Source: Saccharobesus litoralis
GTDB lineage: Bacteria > Pseudomonadota > Gammaproteobacteria > Enterobacterales > Alteromonadaceae
Direction: 5' to 3'
Length of the DNA: 64,000 bases
NCBI RefSeq assembly: GCF_003063625.1
Contig: NZ_CP026604.1
Location: 3,016,065 to 3,080,064, forward strand
Of the stretch, positions 9,067 to 17,879 are shown one piece after another. Position 1 is the first letter of the stretch, and each line of letters opens with the position of its first letter. A program made the translations under genes and the position numbers. A model generated the notes under the pieces. That model searched no databases. It was given only the letters and a program-made list of their open reading frames with translations, and was not told the origin of the DNA.

Positions 9067-9117
9067 TTTTTGGTGCATAATCGGTTGGTAATTCGCCAAG
9101 TTATATTTTGGTGCGTT
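9067..9117 (+). promoter_or_regulatory. Candidate NtrC-type half sites upstream of the MCP gene
   Basis: Two TTTTGGTGC elements lie at about 9068-9076 and 9106-9114. The 13-mer ATTTTGGTGCGTT at 9105-9117 recurs exactly at 13727-13739 in front of the NasT-like gene. NtrC sites contain GCAC/GTGC halves, but the dyads here are imperfect. The spacing of about 110-160 bases from the sigma-54 candidate would suit an enhancer. Confidence 0.35.
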
Positions 9118-9229
9118 ACCAACTCTGACCTAAATTAATAGAAATAAAAAAATATTTCACTGCTCCTGCCCCGTATTATATGTGAATATCACTTTTTTAT
9201 ATGACATAAATTGTTATAACACAACAAGC

Positions 9230-9245
9230 TGGAATGAAGCTTGCT
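9230..9245 (+). promoter_or_regulatory. Candidate sigma-54 promoter
   Basis: TGGAATGAAGCTTGCT has GG and GC exactly ten bases apart, with TTGCT fully matching the -12 consensus and five of seven -24 positions matching TGGCACG. It lies about 100 bases before the MCP start codon. No good sigma-70 promoter is obvious between it and the gene. Confidence 0.45.
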
Positions 9246-9341
9246 ATCTTAGCAATGAATGCAGCCCCCCAGTTGCTGTATTCAGACAAGATACGGTTAA
9301 ATTAGCAATGTCGCTAATCGAGATGGTAAGGAAGGTAACGT

Positions 9342-10484
9342 ATGTCATTTTTAATGCAACCAGCCTATTTTTTAATTAAAGGTTTTGGCTTAGTGCGCTA
9401 CGCGCTTTTGCTGGTATTGTTATTTGTGGGTGTGGTTTGTGCCGGCGTGTGGTTAAGTACGGATCTATTTATTGCCTTGTCTGTTATCTATCTTTATTTA
9501 TTTTTTGGTGCATTTTTACGCATCTTTTCAGAGATCAGTGAATTTAAACATTTAGTACGTAAAGTCGATGTTAAAGATGATTTTGATTATCGTACCCTTA
9601 AATTTGATTCATTGTTATACACCCAGTCATTTGCTGAGCTATTGCGTACTTATCGTGATATGTCACGTATTAACGATGCTTATTCTGATCGAATGAGTGA
9701 AGTTGAGCATTCCTCAGCGCAAGTTATTGAAACCGCTAATCAAGTATCGAGTAATGTGCGTCGTCAGTCTGACTCAACTCATTCGACAGCGGCAGCTATT
9801 GTTGAAATGACCCAGTCGTTAGCAGAAGTGAATGATAAAATTGTTAATGTTCACAATGCAGCTGAGCAGGCCAGTCAAGTCGCTAAGCAAGGACATGATT
9901 ATTTAACGCAACTGCACAATGAAATTCAGCAAGTTGAAGAAGAAGCAGAGCGTACCCAACAAGAAATGTCGACTTTGGATAAGTCGACTGAAACCGTTAT
10001 GCGCATGTCCGAGTCCATTCGTGAAATTTCTGAGCAAACAAATTTATTAGCATTGAATGCATCAATTGAAGCGGCTCGAGCCGGTGAATTTGGCCGTGGT
10101 TTTGCGGTAGTCGCCGAAGAAGTGCGCGCTTTGGCGCAGCGCAGTAACGAAACCGCTAGCAGTATTATTGGTAGTATTGTTGATGTTAAGGAGCAAAGTC
10201 AGCAAATTGTAGACAGTATGAATAATGTCGTTGAGCGCTCGCAGTCGTGTTTAACACAAGCTCGCACGGTGGATGATGTATTAAAACAAATTGAACAAGA
10301 GACTTTTTCGGTACAAGAACAAATCGGTATCGTTTCAGCGAATGCCGAGCAACAAAAAATGGCGACACAAGAAATATCAGAACATGTTGAATTAGTGGTT
10401 GAAGGGGCAAGATCAAATGCAGATATTGCCGACCAAGCCGAGCGTGTAGCCAGTCATTTAAAGAATCTAACTCAGCTTGCTTAA
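9342..10484 (+). CDS. Methyl-accepting chemotaxis protein with no periplasmic sensor domain
   Basis: The protein has 380 residues. Two hydrophobic segments at about residues 15-35 and 40-62 are separated by almost nothing, so there is no periplasmic ligand domain. The rest is a cytoplasmic coiled-coil signalling domain. The hairpin tip ([21 protein letters not shown] and [14 protein letters not shown]) is fully conserved, so it should contact CheA and CheW. The AAGGAAGG element before the ATG is a good ribosome site. It leads a set with the NIT-domain protein (49 bases on) and the EAL protein, suggesting that these provide or share its signal. There is no C-terminal CheR-binding pentapeptide. 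Confidence 0.9.
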   Translation: MSFLMQPAYFLIKGFGLVRYALLLVLLFVGVVCAGVWLSTDLFIALSVIYLYLFFGAFLRIFSEISEFKHLVRKVDVKDDFDYRTLKFDSLLYTQSFAELLRTYRDMSRINDAYSDRMSEVEHSSAQVIETANQVSSNVRRQSDSTHSTAAAIVEMTQSLAEVNDKIVNVHNAAEQASQVAKQGHDYLTQLHNEIQQVEEEAERTQQEMSTLDKSTETVMRMSESIREISEQTNLLALNASIEAARAGEFGRGFAVVAEEVRALAQRSNETASSIIGSIVDVKEQSQQIVDSMNNVVERSQSCLTQARTVDDVLKQIEQETFSVQEQIGIVSANAEQQKMATQEISEHVELVVEGARSNADIADQAERVASHLKNLTQLA

Positions 10485-10532
10485 CAACGCCGTTAAGAAA
10501 CAAAAAGACATTGAAAGTAAGAGGTAAAAATT

Positions 10533-11372
10533 ATGGGGATGCTAGTTATTGGGATAATCTTGGGGTTGATTGTGATTGCCGTGTATGGCGCGCAACGTAA
10601 ACAGCGCAAGATCCTCAACGACCAAAAATCTGGCTTACGCCATATCAAGCAAGTTAAGTTGCTTATTAGTTTATTGCAAAAGCACCGAGGTTTGAGTGCA
10701 GCTTGGTGCCAAGGCGACTCAAGTGTAATGGCTGAACTTAATCTGTTAAAAAGTGATATTCGCAAGGTCGTGATTGAATTAGAGGGCCATGGCTTAACGC
10801 AACAATTTGATCGTTTTGCTGCTTTTCAAGATCACTGGTCTCGCTTAGCTAAACACAAAGATGATTTAAGCGCAGAAAGTAGTTTTAAACAACATACGCA
10901 TATGATTGCTAATGTTTTGTACTTACTCGAAGATGTGGCAGAGAAATATCACTTAAGCCAAGAGTTTTTACCTGAGTTTACCCATGTTGGCTACTTGTGG
11001 CGTGAATTACTTGCTGTAACCGAGAGTGTCGGGCAGTCGCGCGCTGTCGGTACTAGTGCTGTTACCGCTAAGCAATGCTCAAGTGTCGAGCGTATTCGCC
11101 TTAAGTTTTTACGCCAGCATATTACTCATGTATCTGAGAAAGTGCTGAAGCAAATGAAAACAGGCAGTGATAGTGAACTGAACAAATTTATAGATCAAGG
11201 TGTACAACATACTCGATATTTAACCTCAGCCATAGTTAACGAAATATTGGAGCCAGAAGAAATTGTGATGCAGCGCTCAGATTATTTTGATTTAGCCACT
11301 CAGACTATGGATTCGTTATTGAGTATTTTTGACCATCAAGTTTTGCAAATTGAGCTCGCCGTCACTAAATAG
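10533..11372 (+). CDS. Membrane-anchored NIT-like (nitrate/nitrite sensing) domain protein
   Basis: The protein has 279 residues. An N-terminal membrane segment (residues 3-20) is followed by an all-helical region containing KLLISLLQKHRGLSAAW, which resembles the opening helix and RG motif of the NIT domain used by NasR-type regulators to bind nitrate and nitrite. No enzymatic or DNA-binding domain follows, so it would be a free-standing sensor. It lies between the chemoreceptor and EAL genes, and a NasT-like regulator is nearby, which supports a nitrate link. The NIT assignment rests on the short motif, the helical content and the context. AAGAGG precedes the ATG. Confidence 0.6.
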   Translation: MGMLVIGIILGLIVIAVYGAQRKQRKILNDQKSGLRHIKQVKLLISLLQKHRGLSAAWCQGDSSVMAELNLLKSDIRKVVIELEGHGLTQQFDRFAAFQDHWSRLAKHKDDLSAESSFKQHTHMIANVLYLLEDVAEKYHLSQEFLPEFTHVGYLWRELLAVTESVGQSRAVGTSAVTAKQCSSVERIRLKFLRQHITHVSEKVLKQMKTGSDSELNKFIDQGVQHTRYLTSAIVNEILEPEEIVMQRSDYFDLATQTMDSLLSIFDHQVLQIELAVTK

Positions 11373-11422
11373 TGACATAACTTGGATTATAATTTGTAAA
11401 CACAGGGAAGCACTCTCATTAA

Positions 11423-11443
11423 CCGTGGTTACTTAAGCCACGG
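11423..11443 (+). other. Hairpin between the NIT and EAL genes
   Basis: CCGTGG at 11423-11428 pairs with CCACGG at 11438-11443 around a nine-base loop, and flanking CTCA/TGAG may extend it. No T-run follows, so it is not a standard terminator. It could be an RNA processing or regulatory structure that sets EAL expression apart. Confidence 0.35.
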
Positions 11444-11474
11444 TGTTGAGATTAAACAACTCATAAATAAGATA

Positions 11475-12803
11475 ATGAATCAAAATCCGCGCTTAGCGCA
11501 AAATCAAAGCCGCTCGATAGTCAAACAGCAAGGTAGTTTTAGTGGATGGTTTGATAAGTGGCAAGTTAACAGCCATTTTCAGCCTATATATTCGATTGCC
11601 CTACAGCGTGTCGTGGGTTACGAAGGTTTAATGCGCGTTAACGACAATGGCCGCGCTATTTCCCCCTTAGTAGCGTTTGCTAGCTGCAATAGTATTGATG
11701 AAACCCTTAAGCTTGATCGTTTAAGCCGAGCATTGCATTTACTTAATTTTAAGTCAGTACAAAGTCGAGGCCAGTGGATATTTTTAAACTTACGTGGTGA
11801 AGAAATTTGTCAGCGTAACCTTGACCCTAGTGACTTAGTTGAGCAGTTAGCGCGTCATGGGTATCAACCTCGACAAATCGTGTTAGAGATCCTAGAAGAT
11901 CTGATTTTGGATGATCAGTTACTAATTGAATTCGTCGCCAACTATAAGGCGGCAGGTTTTATTGTCGCGATTGACGACTTTGGAGCTGGCTATTCTAATT
12001 TTGATCGTATTTGGAAATTAAACCCTAATATCGTCAAGCTCGATCGTTGTATGATCGCTAGCGCTGTTGAAGAGAACCGTGCGAGACGTATTTTTTCTCG
12101 CTTGATTAGTTTAGTACGCGAAACCGAAAGCCTAGTGCTGATTGAAGGCATTGAAACACAAGACGAAGCTTTGCTTGCTATGGATAGTGAAGCCGATATG
12201 GTGCAGGGCTATTATTTTGCTAAACCTAATTCGATGGACGAAGTTCGTGATTGCGATGCGTTAATGTCGTTCAAGCGCCTAGGCAATAAGCTGAATCATC
12301 AAAAAGCGAGTCAAGATTTACAATATCAGAGCAAAGTTAAAGTTTACGAAAGCCTGTTAAGTCATTGTGCCAATATGCTGCAATTGGGCGTTGGTTTTAA
12401 AGAGAGTTGTCAGCATTTAATTAAAAAGCAAGGTTGTAGTTGTGTTTACATGCTCAACCAAGAGGGTTTTCAAGTCACAACTACATTAAAAGGCATTGCA
12501 GCCGAGGCAACGGACACTCACTATCAACCCTTTGCAGACAATGAGGGTATTAACTGGGCTCGGCGCGAGTACTTTAGCAAAGCTATTTCAGCGATGGGCA
12601 AAGTTTATATTTCACAGCCTTATTTAGCGTTACCTGATGTGGCGATGAATGTTACCATTTCACTAGCCTTTTCTGCTAAAGGCCAATCCTACGTTTTATG
12701 CTGTGATGTGGATTATAAATATTTGGAAGTTGCTGATGAGCAGTCGACGTTGCCAACTGATCTAGGGGTAGATTTAGATTTAGGAAATATGCTGCTAGGT
12801 TAG
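11475..12803 (+). CDS. EAL-domain protein with C-terminal PDC-like region
   Basis: The protein has 442 residues. The EAL domain covers about 30-270. Its signature reads EGL at 50-52 rather than EAL. It keeps DDFGAGYSN, KLDRCMI, EGIET and QGYYFAKP, while the NLS and LEITE motifs read NLRGEE and LEILE. Cyclic-di-GMP hydrolysis is therefore plausible but not certain. Residues from about 285 resemble the PDC-like C-terminal half of YkuI-type proteins, containing QPYLALPDVAMNVTIS and a following DVDY. No membrane segment is seen. It is the third gene after the MCP and NIT genes and converges on the NasT-like gene across a shared terminator. Confidence 0.82.
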   Translation: MNQNPRLAQNQSRSIVKQQGSFSGWFDKWQVNSHFQPIYSIALQRVVGYEGLMRVNDNGRAISPLVAFASCNSIDETLKLDRLSRALHLLNFKSVQSRGQWIFLNLRGEEICQRNLDPSDLVEQLARHGYQPRQIVLEILEDLILDDQLLIEFVANYKAAGFIVAIDDFGAGYSNFDRIWKLNPNIVKLDRCMIASAVEENRARRIFSRLISLVRETESLVLIEGIETQDEALLAMDSEADMVQGYYFAKPNSMDEVRDCDALMSFKRLGNKLNHQKASQDLQYQSKVKVYESLLSHCANMLQLGVGFKESCQHLIKKQGCSCVYMLNQEGFQVTTTLKGIAAEATDTHYQPFADNEGINWARREYFSKAISAMGKVYISQPYLALPDVAMNVTISLAFSAKGQSYVLCCDVDYKYLEVADEQSTLPTDLGVDLDLGNMLLG

Positions 12804-12818
12804 GGGTTGTTTATCTTG

Positions 12819-12859
12819 CGGCTGGCACAAGGTTTGTCGATGTGAAATCGACCCTACAA
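12819..12859. repeat. Palindromic repeat, GTCGAT family
   Basis: The GCACAAGGTTTGTCGATGTG...ATCGACCCTACAA unit is the same family that recurs at 40030-40069 and five times at 41684-42250. The core is a GTCGAT/ATCGAC hairpin. Confidence 0.75.
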
Positions 12860-12943
12860 GTTAGTAAATGGTTATAAATTCAACCGTTCAAAACTTTTGA
12901 GTTAAGGTAATAGTTTAGCGCCGATAAGTTAATTATAGTAAGC

Positions 12944-12972
12944 AAAAAAAGCGACAATTTGTCGCTTTTTTT
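12944..12972. terminator. Bidirectional terminator between the EAL and NasT-like genes
   Basis: AAAAAAAGCGACA...TGTCGCTTTTTTT is a GC stem flanked by A and T runs. It can end both the rightward EAL transcript and the leftward NasT-like transcript. Confidence 0.9.
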
Positions 12973-12998
12973 AGTTGCAAAATGGGGCTTGAGTTGGG

Positions 12999-13604
12999 CT
13001 AACTAAACGCCTCCATATACGACACGAGATCGCGCGCCACAACGTCCATTTTTTTACCTTTATCCATGGCCATTTTGCGCAGCATTTTATGAGCATCATT
13101 TTCTGAAATGCCTTTTTGCTGCATGATTAAACCTTTTGCTCGATCTAACCACTTCCGATTTTCTAGCTTATCTTTGACTTCTGATAATTCACTACGTAAT
13201 GCTTGCACCTCGTTAAATCGGGCAAAGGCAATTTGTAGTGTCGCCTCAACGTGATAAGGCAAACGATCAGACGCAATATAAGCGTTTATTTTCGAGTCGA
13301 TTACGGCCTTGATCATATCGTGGGTTGGGTACTCAACATAAAACACGATAGGTTTAGGTGTGATCTGTTGAATAATGTTTAACGTCGCGATATGACTGGG
13401 TTTTATCCGGTCGACATCCAAAATAATGACATCAGGGTCGAATGATTCTAGTTTCTGTAAAACGAAATTATCGACCACCATAGGCAAGACGCTGTAGCTT
13501 GCCGTGAGTAGCGCATCTTTGATGCTACGTTCAAATTCTTCAGATTCAACAAATAACAGCGCTGTTTTGTCACTTTGAACCTGAGGATGGTATATGTTTT
13601 CCAT
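12999..13604 (-). CDS. NasT-like response regulator with ANTAR domain
   Basis: The protein has 201 residues. The first 125 form a receiver-like domain with a likely phospho-acceptor Asp at 63 (IILDVDR), although the usual acidic pair near residue 20 is weak. Residues about 136-196 form an ANTAR domain with WLDRAKGLIMQQKGISENDAHKMLRKMAMD, the RNA-binding antiterminator fold of NasT and AmiR. In nitrate-assimilation systems NasT works with the NIT sensor NasS, reading through leader terminators. No nitrate reductase gene lies in this window, but a NIT-like protein is encoded close by. A candidate sigma-54 element lies about 60 bases upstream. Confidence 0.85.
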   Translation of the reverse strand: MENIYHPQVQSDKTALLFVESEEFERSIKDALLTASYSVLPMVVDNFVLQKLESFDPDVIILDVDRIKPSHIATLNIIQQITPKPIVFYVEYPTHDMIKAVIDSKINAYIASDRLPYHVEATLQIAFARFNEVQALRSELSEVKDKLENRKWLDRAKGLIMQQKGISENDAHKMLRKMAMDKGKKMDVVARDLVSYMEAFS

Positions 13605-13662
13605 AATAACTAACTTTTATTGGAGACTGAAAACTAAGCACGCCATTGTGCAAATAGGTTTA

Positions 13663-13678
13663 AGCAAAAAATATACCT
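13663..13678 (-). promoter_or_regulatory. Weak sigma-54-like element before the NasT-like gene
   Basis: Read on the minus strand, AGG...TTTTTTGC places GG and GC ten bases apart with TTGC at -12. Other -24 positions match poorly. The copy of ATTTTGGTGCGTT at 13727-13739 lies upstream of it. Confidence 0.25.
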
Positions 13679-13726
13679 ATATGTAATTCCCTTTAATATC
13701 AGTGGGTTGTATCTGTGGTTGTGACG

Positions 13727-13772
13727 ATTTTGGTGCGTTTTCACTCATTACCCCAAATTAGTGCACCAGATT
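13727..13772. promoter_or_regulatory. TTGGTGC / GCACCA elements in the nasT-ybiB divergent region
   Basis: ATTTTGGTGCGTT at 13727-13739 is identical to 9105-9117, and a GTGCACCAGATTGGCA string follows at about 13762. Together they resemble NtrC half-sites in opposite orientations. The match is suggestive only. Confidence 0.3.
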
Positions 13773-13872
13773 GGCAAATGATTTTTTTCTTATTTTGCTG
13801 TTGGGGTAAATCTGGTTTCTAATCCTGCTTACGAGTATAGTTGCAACATTCATCGACTTGTGGGGTATATCG

Positions 13873-14871
13873 GTGGCAGAGCCATTTAAAAATTACATAA
13901 AAGCCGTAGGTAAAGGGCACAAAGCAGGACGTTATTTAACTCAGCTAGAAGCTGAAGATGCAATGGCGCAAATGCTCAGTGGTCAAGCGACGCCAGAGCA
14001 ACTGGGTGCATTGCTGATGCTGTTACGCGTTCGTGAAGAATCAGTTGAGGAATTAGCGGGTTTTTTAACTGCCTGTCGTAGTGCGGTTAAAGACGAGTTT
14101 AAAGCGCTGGATTGTGTCGATCTTGATTTGGGTTGTTACGCTGGCAAGCGCCGTCATTTGCCTTGGTTTGTATTAGCGGTTGTGGCATTAGCGCAATCTG
14201 GTGTGCGCGTGATGATGCACGGTACGGCTGAACCGGAATCAAAGCGGTTGTATCTCAAACAAGTATTTGGAGAACTAGGCTGGCCCATTGCGTCAAATGC
14301 CCAGCAAGTACAAACGCATATAGCCCAACAAGGCTTTGCTTATGTTGATTTACAAGATCTCCATCCACAGTTGGATGAATTAATCCAATTACGAGCGTTG
14401 TTTGGTTTACGCTCATGCACTAACACATTGGCGCGTATGCTTAACCCAACAGGCGCTAAAAATAGCTTTCATGGTGTTTTTCATAAAGAGTTTGATGCGC
14501 GCCACGCTGAAGTCGCCGCTCAGCTAAAGGACAATAATGTGTCTTGTATTCGTGGTGAAGGGGGAGAAACCGAAGTTAACCCTGAGCGCGAATGTGTTAT
14601 GCATATTGCGCGCGCTGGGCAACTAGCGACAGTGCAGTTACCTATTATGTTGGAAAAGTGGCAAATAAAACCGCGTGAATTATCGAGCGTTGAATTAGCT
14701 GATTTCTGGCGCTTATCTACCGCTGAGCAACAAGCTCAGAACCCATATGGTTATGCTGCTGTTATCGCTACTTTATCGAGTTTTTTAATTTTGATTGAAA
14801 AGCTCGATTTTGAATCCGCGCAGCAAAAAGCTTTGTCTGTTTGGCAAGCTCGTCAGCACTTTCCCGAGTAA
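13873..14871 (+). CDS. YbiB/TrpD2-like phosphoribosyltransferase-fold protein
   Basis: From a GTG at 13873 the product has 332 residues; a TTG at 13858 is the alternative. The small N-terminal helical domain contains LTQLEAEDAMAQMLSG and a larger domain follows, as in anthranilate phosphoribosyltransferase. The catalytic glycine-rich loop of TrpD is not conserved: the corresponding region reads LDLGCYAGKRRHLPW. This is characteristic of the YbiB (TrpD2) group, which binds nucleic acids and is not a tryptophan enzyme. In related bacteria such genes often sit with nitrate-assimilation genes, consistent with the divergent NasT-like gene here. No trp genes are nearby. Confidence 0.8.
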   Translation: MAEPFKNYIKAVGKGHKAGRYLTQLEAEDAMAQMLSGQATPEQLGALLMLLRVREESVEELAGFLTACRSAVKDEFKALDCVDLDLGCYAGKRRHLPWFVLAVVALAQSGVRVMMHGTAEPESKRLYLKQVFGELGWPIASNAQQVQTHIAQQGFAYVDLQDLHPQLDELIQLRALFGLRSCTNTLARMLNPTGAKNSFHGVFHKEFDARHAEVAAQLKDNNVSCIRGEGGETEVNPERECVMHIARAGQLATVQLPIMLEKWQIKPRELSSVELADFWRLSTAEQQAQNPYGYAAVIATLSSFLILIEKLDFESAQQKALSVWQARQHFPE

Positions 14872-14900
14872 TGAATGGCCTGAGAGAGGGGGGATACCTT

Positions 14901-15090
14901 GTAGTGTCTTCTCACTCAGGTTTTATGGTTCATTTCTTATGGGTATTATTATTGTGGGCGAGCATTTATGCCAATGCCATTAAGTGGCTTGTGTTGGGCT
15001 TCGCAAGCTCAGCGCCAACCTACGTTGGCTTAAGTTAACGACATTGGCATTTATGCTTGCAGAACCCGCAAACCTTTCTGGCCTAAAAAA
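14901..15090. repeat. Truncated R1 end joined to GAGCATTTATGC-family repeat
   Basis: Positions 14901-14934 match the left 34 bases of R1 elements, but the rest of R1 is missing. From about 14954 there is a GTGGGCGAGCATTTATG unit followed by CCAATGCC...GGCATTTATGCTTGC and GCAAACCTTTCTG, as at 30801 and 50718. The gap 14872-15209 otherwise shows nothing recognised. Confidence 0.7.
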
Positions 15091-15209
15091 GCTTACCAAA
15101 AGTAGAGGAGCGTAAGCCAAATATCACTTACAAAAAGGCTAATGACTTTGTAACTATTAATTGGTTATCTGTCCGCAGCTTGAGATGCTAACAGTTATAT
15201 TTACTCAGC

Positions 15210-17870
15210 CTACGCCGCTTCAGCTAAATATTTATGTAAGATAGCTTGTACGTCGGCAACTTGTAGGGGTTTGGTTAAATAGTCAATCATGCCAATTTCA
15301 TAGGCTTTATCTATATCTTTTTTCATGGCGTTGGCCGATAAAGCACATATTTTTAATTGAGTAAAACCTTGCTCAAAGATTTTTGTAGTGGCTTGATAAC
15401 CGTCCAAAATGGGCATTTGAATATCCATTAAAACCAGATCATAGTGTGTATTGTTGTGCACCATATCAACCGCTTCTTGACCATTTATCGCCTCGTCGTA
15501 GGTCACGCCAAATGTGCTTAGCATTTCACCTGCGACAATACGATTAATGTCATTGTCGTCAACTAATAAAACATGGCCGCTAAATTTACTGCGTGCTTTA
15601 GCTGTATTGGTATGCGTGTCGGTGAATTTTTCTGGGCTCCACACTTGATTGAGTTTATTGATAATTTGCTTAGGCGTAGCAGGTAACATTAATCTTTGAA
15701 AATGTTTCGGTAATGCGTCATCGACTATTGAGTTATCAATAATCAGTAGCAACTTTGTGTGCTGATTTACTTGGTTTAACCACTCCTCTAATGTGTGCCA
15801 ATGGTCTAGCTTAGCAACTTCAACAATCAGTAACGAGGGCTGTTGAAATGTATGATCTTGATAATTGTCGTGGGTTAAATGGATTAGGGTGAATCCATAG
15901 TCTTGTAATTTAATTGGCGACAGTAGTGAAGTGCCATCATTAGCCAAGTAATAGACTGGGCACAATTCGCATTCAAGGTTTTGTAAAAAGTTGGGACTCG
16001 CTAAAGCTTGTAGTTTTAAAGTAACCGTAAATGTTGTGCCTTGTTGCGGTGTTGATTCGACATTAATCTCTCCCTGCATTAATTCAACTAATTGTTTGAC
16101 TATGCTTAGGCCAAGACCTGTGCCGCCGTATTTACGACTGGTGCCTTGGTCCGCTTGAGTAAAGGATTGAAATATTTTATCCAGTTGAGCCTGAGACATA
16201 CCTATGCCGGTATCTTTGATTTGTATTTGCAGCAATAAACTTTTGTCGCGAGAATGCTGGCTAAAATCAAAGGCGAGTTGGATAAAACCTTGTTCAGTAA
16301 ACTTGATGGAATTATTGGCTAAATTGAGGATCACTTGACTAATGCGCAGCGGATCACCCATGAGTTGTTGCGGCATGTTTGGGTTGACGTTTAATTTAAC
16401 CTTTAATTGTTTTTCTTGCGCTTTAACCCCAATGTTAGCAAGTAAGGTTTCCAAAATTTGATCAAGTGGGAAACCGACCGATTCGATATCTAATTTACCG
16501 GCTTCAATCTTTGAAAAATCAAGAATGTCATTAATGACACTCATTAATATTTGCCCTGAAAATAAGGCTTTCGACAAATATTCTTGCTGTTGTTCACTTA
16601 CGTCGGTTCTCAGGCACAAATCAACCAGTCCAATCACGCCGTTTAATGGCGTTCTTATTTCATGGCTCATATTAGCCAAAAACAAGCTTTTTGATTCGGT
16701 GGCTTGTTCTGCTTTAATTTTAGCTTCAGCAAGTGCGCTATTTAGTTCTTGCTGGCGCTCATTTTGACTTTGCGCTTGAGCGAGTAATGTTTGGGTTTGT
16801 TCATTTTTTTGTTGGAAAACACTGGCTGCTTGTGCCAATTCTCCAATTTCATCTTGGCGGTCGAGGGAAGGCAATGTCTCTACATGCTCGCCAACGGATA
16901 ATTTACGAAATATTTTAGACATGGATTTGATTGGCAATAAAACTCTAAAGCCTAATATGAGCGCCGAAATTAGGGTTGTAGTTATTGCCGCAGAGGCCAG
17001 CAGGATGTTTTTAAACAGGATGTCATCGGCGTTTTTTTGGGTTTGTTGGTTAATTTCTGCTTGTTGTGCCTCAACGAGTTCGACAAGTTGTTTGGTTAAA
17101 AACAGGAATTCGTTAGCTGAACCTGTCATCACTACATTGACTAAAAATACGTAACCCGTAGTTAATTGAGTTAATCGATAAAAGTTTTTTTTGCTGGCAG
17201 TTGTTTGCTGCAATATGGTTTCAATATCGGCATTTTGTTCACTTAACGGTGCTAAAGCGTGTTGAAACTCAGTTAATGCCAAATTAAAACGCTCAATATA
17301 TTGGTAGTCGGGGCTGGCAATATATTGAAATGCGGCATTTTCAGCCTCTAATAAGTAACGCAATAATTGTGAGTGTAGACTTTGTGAAATAGCTTGTTTA
17401 AAGGGATATAGTGATTTTTGAGTTTGTTCCAACGCATTAATCACATGGGTTTGAAATAACCCTTCTTGGTTTTGCCTGCTGTTCACCACTTGCGCGAAGT
17501 TTTCTTGATAGGCTTGTAAATGTTCCAACATGCTGGCGACATAGTCAGAAAATTGCTGCTGATTATGGGTACCAACATGGCTGTTATCTAGTGTTTTTAA
17601 TTGCTCAACTAATCCGGTTACTAACTCACTAAAGCGTTCACTGGCTGATTCGCTGCCGGTTTGTTTGTATATCAGCACATTGCGTTGTAGGTCGATAACT
17701 TGGGTTTGCAAGTTTTTTACCGTGGCAATATTAGTTAATGAGGTTTGCGTTAAGGCAAAGTTATCCGAATAGGAACGGCTCGATTGCACTGAAAAATATG
17801 CTTGAGCTATGGTTAACGACAATAACAGCGTTAATATAACGTATACTTGGCTTTTAATTGATGTCAGCAT
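15210..17870 (-). CDS. TorS-like hybrid sensor histidine kinase/response regulator
   Basis: The protein has 886 residues. The N-terminal membrane segment (about 7-25) and a second (about 287-310) bound a helical periplasmic region of about 260 residues, as in TorS-type sensors. A HAMP segment and coiled coil follow. The H-box ([16 protein letters not shown]) lies near residue 400, then the ATPase domain (NLANNSIKF, KDTGIGM, GGTGLGLSIV), and a C-terminal receiver with LVDDN, phospho-acceptor VLMDIQMP and TKPL. There is no Hpt domain, so phosphorelay needs a separate partner. The binding-protein gene lies just upstream, nine bases apart, as in TorT-TorS and LuxP-LuxQ pairs, and is the likely signal carrier. 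No response regulator is adjacent. Confidence 0.9.
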   Translation of the reverse strand: MLTSIKSQVYVILTLLLSLTIAQAYFSVQSSRSYSDNFALTQTSLTNIATVKNLQTQVIDLQRNVLIYKQTGSESASERFSELVTGLVEQLKTLDNSHVGTHNQQQFSDYVASMLEHLQAYQENFAQVVNSRQNQEGLFQTHVINALEQTQKSLYPFKQAISQSLHSQLLRYLLEAENAAFQYIASPDYQYIERFNLALTEFQHALAPLSEQNADIETILQQTTASKKNFYRLTQLTTGYVFLVNVVMTGSANEFLFLTKQLVELVEAQQAEINQQTQKNADDILFKNILLASAAITTTLISALILGFRVLLPIKSMSKIFRKLSVGEHVETLPSLDRQDEIGELAQAASVFQQKNEQTQTLLAQAQSQNERQQELNSALAEAKIKAEQATESKSLFLANMSHEIRTPLNGVIGLVDLCLRTDVSEQQQEYLSKALFSGQILMSVINDILDFSKIEAGKLDIESVGFPLDQILETLLANIGVKAQEKQLKVKLNVNPNMPQQLMGDPLRISQVILNLANNSIKFTEQGFIQLAFDFSQHSRDKSLLLQIQIKDTGIGMSQAQLDKIFQSFTQADQGTSRKYGGTGLGLSIVKQLVELMQGEINVESTPQQGTTFTVTLKLQALASPNFLQNLECELCPVYYLANDGTSLLSPIKLQDYGFTLIHLTHDNYQDHTFQQPSLLIVEVAKLDHWHTLEEWLNQVNQHTKLLLIIDNSIVDDALPKHFQRLMLPATPKQIINKLNQVWSPEKFTDTHTNTAKARSKFSGHVLLVDDNDINRIVAGEMLSTFGVTYDEAINGQEAVDMVHNNTHYDLVLMDIQMPILDGYQATTKIFEQGFTQLKICALSANAMKKDIDKAYEIGMIDYLTKPLQVADVQAILHKYLAEAA

Positions 17871-17879
17871 TGGCTTGCC

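Noticed and set aside
11423-11443. ANTAR-type RNA target
   Set aside because: ANTAR targets have paired stems with six-base loops; this single hairpin has a nine-base loop and no following terminator.
13858-14871. Anthranilate phosphoribosyltransferase (trpD)
   Set aside because: The catalytic glycine-rich loop of TrpD is missing and no trp genes are nearby; the YbiB/TrpD2 group fits better.
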